Shown here: positions 60,070 through 64,000 of the stretch, in pieces
Numbering within the stretch: the stretch's first letter is position 1
Layout of the letters: the number at the start of each line of letters is the position of its first letter
Assembly (NCBI RefSeq): GCF_008728515.1
Contig: NC_044980.1
Coordinates: 28,014,109-28,078,108 of the forward strand
Direction of reading: 5' to 3'
Length of the DNA: 64,000 nt
Source of the DNA: Papio anubis
Lineage: Eukaryota; Chordata; Mammalia; Primates; Cercopithecidae
Notes under the pieces: model-generated
Told to the model about the DNA's origin: nothing
Databases searched by the model: none
Seen by the model: only the letters and a program-made list of their open reading frames with translations
Program-made: the position numbers and the translations under genes

Positions 60070-61156
60070 ATTGTAGAAATGAATTTTGGACACATAAAGT
60101 ATTGCAAGGATCAAATACTTGAAGACAGTCTCTAAACTAAGACAACCCTTAGAGATAAGTACAAGTATTGTACTTGTAAGTATATATACAAGTATATAAG
60201 TAAATACTTATAAGTATTGGTCTGCCTTAAAACAAAAACAGGAAAGCAAGTTGAATAGGACTATTTATCTATAAGGTGCCTTCACAGATGCTGTCTATGT
60301 GGCTTTGAAATGTGGTAAGACTCACCTGTATCATTATGAAAGCAGTAAACCTGAAATATATTCCAGCCAAGTAATGTAGAATGGAACAAAACATAAAAAT
60401 CTAATAAAATGGAGAGATATTTTTATTCAGTAACATCCATAAAGATGTTCCTTTTGGACTAAAAAAATATACGAAATATTAGTTGAATGTATTTTTAATT
60501 TCTCAGTATTTATATTGCATTATCTAATTAGATGGGTGATGTGCTGCTGCATATATAAATGTCAATTTATATGAGATAACTGAGATTTTTTTTTAGGATT
60601 TACAATTCTGGGATGCAGTAACTTCCTGATATCCTTCGGAAAAGCTATATTTTAATTAACCATTTGTTTTCCCAGATAACTCCATGCTGAGAAACAATCA
60701 GAGGTGGTTAGTCGCAACTAAAATAAGCATTCCCAGTTAATATCAAAGTTTCTACTATACAGTCTTATTTACCTGTGTTTGTGAAACATTCAGTATAAAT
60801 GATATGTCTATGTATATTAATTGAATGACTTAATCAATCAATAAAGCAGAGTAGGTTATTTACTATGTAGAGAATATACTAAATCCTAAAATTAGGCTGA
60901 GTTCCATAAGTTTTTAATTATATGTACAAGAAGTGTACATAGTAAGATAATGCAGAAAAAAATTCAGTTCCAAAGATAACAAAAATTCTTAAAATGAGTA
61001 TTAGAATATCAGGGAGAAGAAATTCTACTTTTCAATAATAAAATTTACAAATTTGCATTCACAGTAGTATAAGTTAGCTAGGTCTTTCGTCATTAGGTTT
61101 AATGCACATGCTATATATTTGACACCAGAGTAAAAAATAACATCACTGGCAAGATT
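60070..61156. other. AT-rich spacer with small inverted repeats
   Basis: A cluster of short inverted repeats lies at 60155-60217. No gene or named repeat. Confidence 0.5.
60155..60217. repeat. Cluster of short AT-rich inverted repeats
   Basis: 'acaagta' / 'tacttgt', 'tacttgta' / 'tacaagta' and 'ataagta' / 'tacttat' form three overlapping potential hairpins in about 60 bp. Confidence 0.7.
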
Positions 61157-61445
61157 TTTTTTTTTTTTTTTTCTTTTCTTTTGAGACAGTCTCTCTCTGT
61201 CACCCAGGTTGGAGTGCAGTGGTGCGCTCTCTCCTCACTTTAAGCTCCGCCTCTCGGGTCCACGCCATTCTCCTGCTTCAGCCTCTGGAGTAGCTGGGAC
61301 TACAGGCTCCCGCCACCACGCCTGGCTAATTTTTTTCGTATTTTTAGTACAGACGGTTTCAATTGCAGCCAGGGGATGGTCTCTGACCTCCTTACCTGGG
61401 TGGATCTGCCCGCCTTTGGCACCCCAAAGTGAGCCACCCGCCGTA
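61157..61445 (-). mobile_element. Alu (Y-like), scrambled 5' half
   Basis: Reverse-oriented Alu with a T tail and a fairly normal right arm ('gagtgcagtggtgcgctctc', 'cgggtccacgccattctcct'). From 61350 onward it departs from Alu ('ggtttcaattgcagccaggg', 'cctttggcaccccaaagtga') with several small indels, and the 'gctgggattacaggcgtgag' stretch is missing. Poor base quality is likely. Confidence 0.85.
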
Positions 61446-61479
61446 ATCTTAATTTAGATTAAGAAAGAATACAGCGTAT

Positions 61480-61655
61480 TTTCCTTTTTTTTTTTTTTTT
61501 TTTTGAGACAGCGTGTGCTCTATCGACTCCAGGCTAGAGGCAGTGGTATGATCAAAGCTCACAGCCTCTGCAGCCTCGAACTCCCTGGCTCAGGCGATTC
61601 TGCCTCTTCAGCCTCCTGAGTAGCCAGGACTATAGGCTGCGCCACCACACCTGGC

Positions 61656-61716
<61 letters not shown>

Positions 61717-61835
61717 GCAGTGACTGGTCTCTGCACATTGCCCAGTCTGGCTTCAAACTCCTGAGCTCCAAACCATCCTCCTGCCTCATTCTCAAAGTGC
61801 AAGGGTTACAGGTGTAAGCTACTGTGCCTGGCCTC
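61480..61835 (-). mobile_element. AluJ-like with AT microsatellite in its linker
   Basis: Reverse-oriented Alu: T run, 'gcagcctcgaactccctggc', then after 'cacctggctaca' a TA dinucleotide run of about 20 units (61659-61700) and 16 T, then 'gcccagtctggcttcaaact' and 'gtgcctggcc'. The linker has expanded into a microsatellite. Numerous indels elsewhere ('gagacagcgtgtgctctatc'). Confidence 0.88.
61659..61700. repeat. (TA)n microsatellite
   Basis: About 20 perfect TA units within the Alu middle region. The frames rich in Tyr and Ile on the minus strand are its translation. Confidence 0.97.
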
Positions 61836-62164
61836 AGGCAAGGTTTTGGTAGAGAGGATATTCCGATATTTTCTGTATCACATTTCCACTGTAGGACATA
61901 GGAAAAATAACACATAGATGTACTGGGCCGCTTATCAATAAGTTTTATTATTTCTTTAAGAAGAATCAGAACACGGATGCTGACAGAGTTGATGGCTCTA
62001 TAGATGTTGGCATATTTGTTTCTCATTTGTCTTGCTTCTCAATGCATTCCAGTGAACAGGAGAGAAATAAAGTGGAGAAAAAGACAGAGCTTTGATAGAG
62101 ATTATGCCACACAACACTTCCTCTGCCAAAAACACGGATACAGATTTCTGACATGACTTTATGA
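61836..62164. other. Single-copy spacer
   Basis: Nothing recognised. Confidence 0.5.
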
Positions 62165-62300
62165 TTACCATGATCTTTCGAGACCCTAAGCGATTGGAAT
62201 ATTTCGAATATTTAAATTACGAGACGAAATATAGACGAATATTTTCGATGCCGCAAAGCAAAGCGGAGGTCTTATGAGCTGGCGAGACGGTCTTCCATTT
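62165..62300. other. CpG-dense anomalous segment
   Basis: 'gaccctaagcgattggaata', 'acgagacgaaatatagacga', 'tcgatgccgcaaagcaaagc' and 'gagctggcgagacggtcttc' carry more than ten CpG sites in 130 bp. The segment replaces the tail and outer right arm expected for the adjoining Alu. No family or organism is recognised. Read error is the favoured explanation. Confidence 0.55.
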
Positions 62301-62527
62301 CGAATCTCCACCTCCCGGGTTCAAGTGATTCTCCCGCCTCAGCCTCCAAAGTAGCTGGGACTACAGGTGTATGTATGCCACCACGCCCGGCTAATTTTTG
62401 TACTTTTAGTAGAGATGGTGTTTCACCATGTTGGCCAGGCTGGTCTCTAACTCCTGATCTCAGGTAAATCGTCTGCCTTTGCCTCACAAAGTGCTGGGAA
62501 TAAAGGCTTGAGCCACAGCGCCCGGCC
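62301..62527 (-). mobile_element. AluS, right arm incomplete
   Basis: Reverse-oriented from 'aatctccacctcccgggttc' (a few bases before 62301) to 'cagcgcccggcc' at 62527. The 'catgttggccaggctggtct' form indicates AluS. The start of the right arm and the T tail are replaced by the anomalous segment before it. Confidence 0.88.
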
Positions 62528-62698
62528 ATAGCCGCTTCTTCTTTCTAATATTCTTTCTTTCTTTCATGTTTTTACCCCAAAATCAATAGTTGCATGCACG
62601 TTTTGATTTAAACTTTAATTACAGACCAAACACTGTTTTATATAAACATCTTAATACTTTTAGCCTCCCATGCCTAGTAGCTTTTATAAAGAAAGGAA

Positions 62699-62729
62699 AT
62701 TGCTTCTCGGCCATTTGGCTAAGATCAAG
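62699..62729 (+). pseudogene. U2 snRNA 5'-end fragment, retroposed pseudogene
   Basis: 31 bp match the first 31 nucleotides of U2 snRNA ('gcttctcggcc' then 'tttggctaagatcaag') with two differences. Functional U2 is about 188 nt, so over 80 percent is missing at the 3' side, including the branch-site pairing region and the Sm site. 'ttataaagaaaggaa' (62684-62698) and 'ttataaagaaggaa' (62732-62745) flank it as a target duplication differing by one A. This indicates L1-mediated insertion of a truncated U2 copy. It cannot act in splicing. Confidence 0.85.
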
Positions 62730-62745
62730 AGTTATAAAGAAGGAA

Positions 62746-64000
62746 AAAATATACACTGATATCTTCCTAGCATCATGCTCAAAGAATATTTTATAAATAT
62801 AAATATATATGATATATGAACATACATGATATATAAATAATATAGAAATATCAATTTACTGTAATCAGTCACCTTCTAAGAAGATGTGTAAGACAGGTGA
62901 GAAAAGTACATTGTAAAAAAGGTCAACAGGTAGAAGTGCCATGGTATAACGTATCAAATACTCACACACATGCACACACAGCACGGTATATACGGACATA
63001 GATAAATACATAAAAATATCAAGTTGCTTAACAAATTATTTGAAATCATGTACCACATATACACTTATTGAGCGGTCATTCTATTTTTTTCTTCTGTGAG
63101 TCCTAAATAAATCACTGTGTGTGATTAATTTCATATTTGTACTATAGCATTTATATCTTCTCATTTGTCTTGCAGTTAAGGATTATAATGAATGCTTAGT
63201 TTAGATTTTTCCTAAATCTTTATGCTGATCAATTTTTCCTCATCTCTGTAGTTACAGCTCATTTTATTATACAGTTTTTATAATAATTAATCATCATGTA
63301 TTTCTTCCCTCCATAGAAGATGCATGCATTAGCTGTGGTCTGTTTATTTTGCTTCCCAGTTAACGATTACAATGCCAAAGTAAATTAAAGTAAATTATAT
63401 TTTTACAGGTTTTGAGGTAAAAATTGATGATAATTGCTGAAGTTCTAGAATGAGAATATTGGGAAAATTGCCAAATAAATTAACCCAAGAATAAGATTCA
63501 TTCATCATAGAAAATTGTTGATGAAAAATTACTGATAAAAACTGGGTAAAATTTTCATCTATCTACTTTATTTCCACTTGAGTATACCTGTGGAAAAAAT
63601 ATACCCTTAAAGTTTACATTTTTTTTTTTTGGCCTGACTTTTTATTCTTTTGAATGAATGACATTTCATTGTTATTTAAATACTTTCGTAAAATCATATT
63701 ACATATCATCTGTATTCTTTCAACCATGACTCTCCTACCAATCCAAGGCACACAGTGATGTCTTAATAATATTTTCCACTGAATCAATAAGTGAATGAAT
63801 AATTTTTCTTTGTCACAATCTTTTGAAAGGTTAGCAAATTCATTTTTTATATAATGTTTATAAAAAAGAAAAGAATCAATCAGCAGTTTTTCGTACAAAC
63901 TATATGTTATCACCTTTTTAAGGAAGCATCCTTTGGCAAATGCACCATTTCTAACATGTCCAAACTTCCAAAACACAAGGAATTTGGACAAACCTATTTT
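62746..64000. other. AT-rich DNA to the right edge
   Basis: No gene recognised. A 125-codon minus-strand frame (63614-63991) shows no domain and overlaps a probable L2 end. Confidence 0.5.
63720..63805 (+). mobile_element. L2 3' end remnant
   Basis: 'caaggcacacagtgatgtct' then 'taataatattttccactgaa' and 'agtgaatgaata' follow the L2 terminus ('gcacacagtaggtgcttaataaatgtttgttgaatgaat'). Confidence 0.5.

Noticed and set aside
62699..62729. Functional U2 snRNA gene
   Set aside because: Only the first 31 nucleotides are present and target repeats flank them; the rest of the RNA and the snRNA promoter elements are missing.
63614..63991. 125-codon minus-strand frame
   Set aside because: It overlaps a probable L2 terminus on the opposite strand and its composition is that of AT-rich noncoding DNA.

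Overview
The window is 64 kb of primate nuclear DNA from a gene-poor, AT-rich region. I recognise no protein-coding gene, no intact RNA gene and no CRISPR array. The open reading frames are short and fall inside Alu, L1 or LTR copies, low-complexity tracts or AT-rich DNA. The best lineage marker is the Alu at 31834-32145. It has perfect 12-bp target-site duplications and carries variants that I associate with the AluYR subfamilies of Old World monkeys. This points to a macaque-, baboon- or guenon-like genome, not human. An undecayed, CpG-rich ERVK-type solo LTR 286 bp downstream (32432-32909) fits the same picture.

Layout. 1-8 kb: single-copy DNA with a 100-N gap (1193-1292), three Alus, a MIR, an L2 end, a CA/GA microsatellite and an ERV1-like solo LTR (7354-8159). 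8-18 kb: mostly unassigned DNA, an old L1 interrupted by Alus (12.2-13.7 kb), a MIR and a MER2-type DNA transposon. 18.5-22.7 kb: a long decayed L1M with a younger L1 3' end nested in it. 25-31.2 kb: three further L1 fragments, one with the inverted-5' structure of twin priming. 31.8-33 kb: the young AluYR and the ERVK LTR. 36.5-37 kb: an Alu followed by a GGAA microsatellite. 37.6-39.9 kb: a repeat fragment present twice around an embedded Oxford Nanopore adapter-like sequence, then an old L1 containing a stretch of doubtful base quality. 40.2-47.1 kb: an old minus-strand ERV1-like provirus, recognised from two related LTRs and a candidate primer-binding site, containing an Alu, another candidate LTR and a MER11 LTR. 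47.1-47.6 kb: a CpG-rich patch. 49.6-50.8 kb: L2 pieces. 55.3-56.4 kb: an L1PA insertion with 17-bp target duplications. 57-59.4 kb: L1M and MaLR remnants. 60-62.5 kb: a truncated Alu and a run of scrambled Alus. 62.7 kb: a 31-bp fragment of the 5' end of U2 snRNA flanked by target duplications.

No gene network is visible. The content is a record of retroposition (Alu, L1, ERV, snRNA) plus assembly artefacts. The artefacts matter most to a user. The adapter at 37792-37883, the duplicated flank around it and several CpG-rich scrambled stretches suggest that parts of this window were filled from uncorrected long reads, so small indels and apparently novel sequence there should not be trusted. 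Family names come from memory of repeat consensus sequences; no database search was run.
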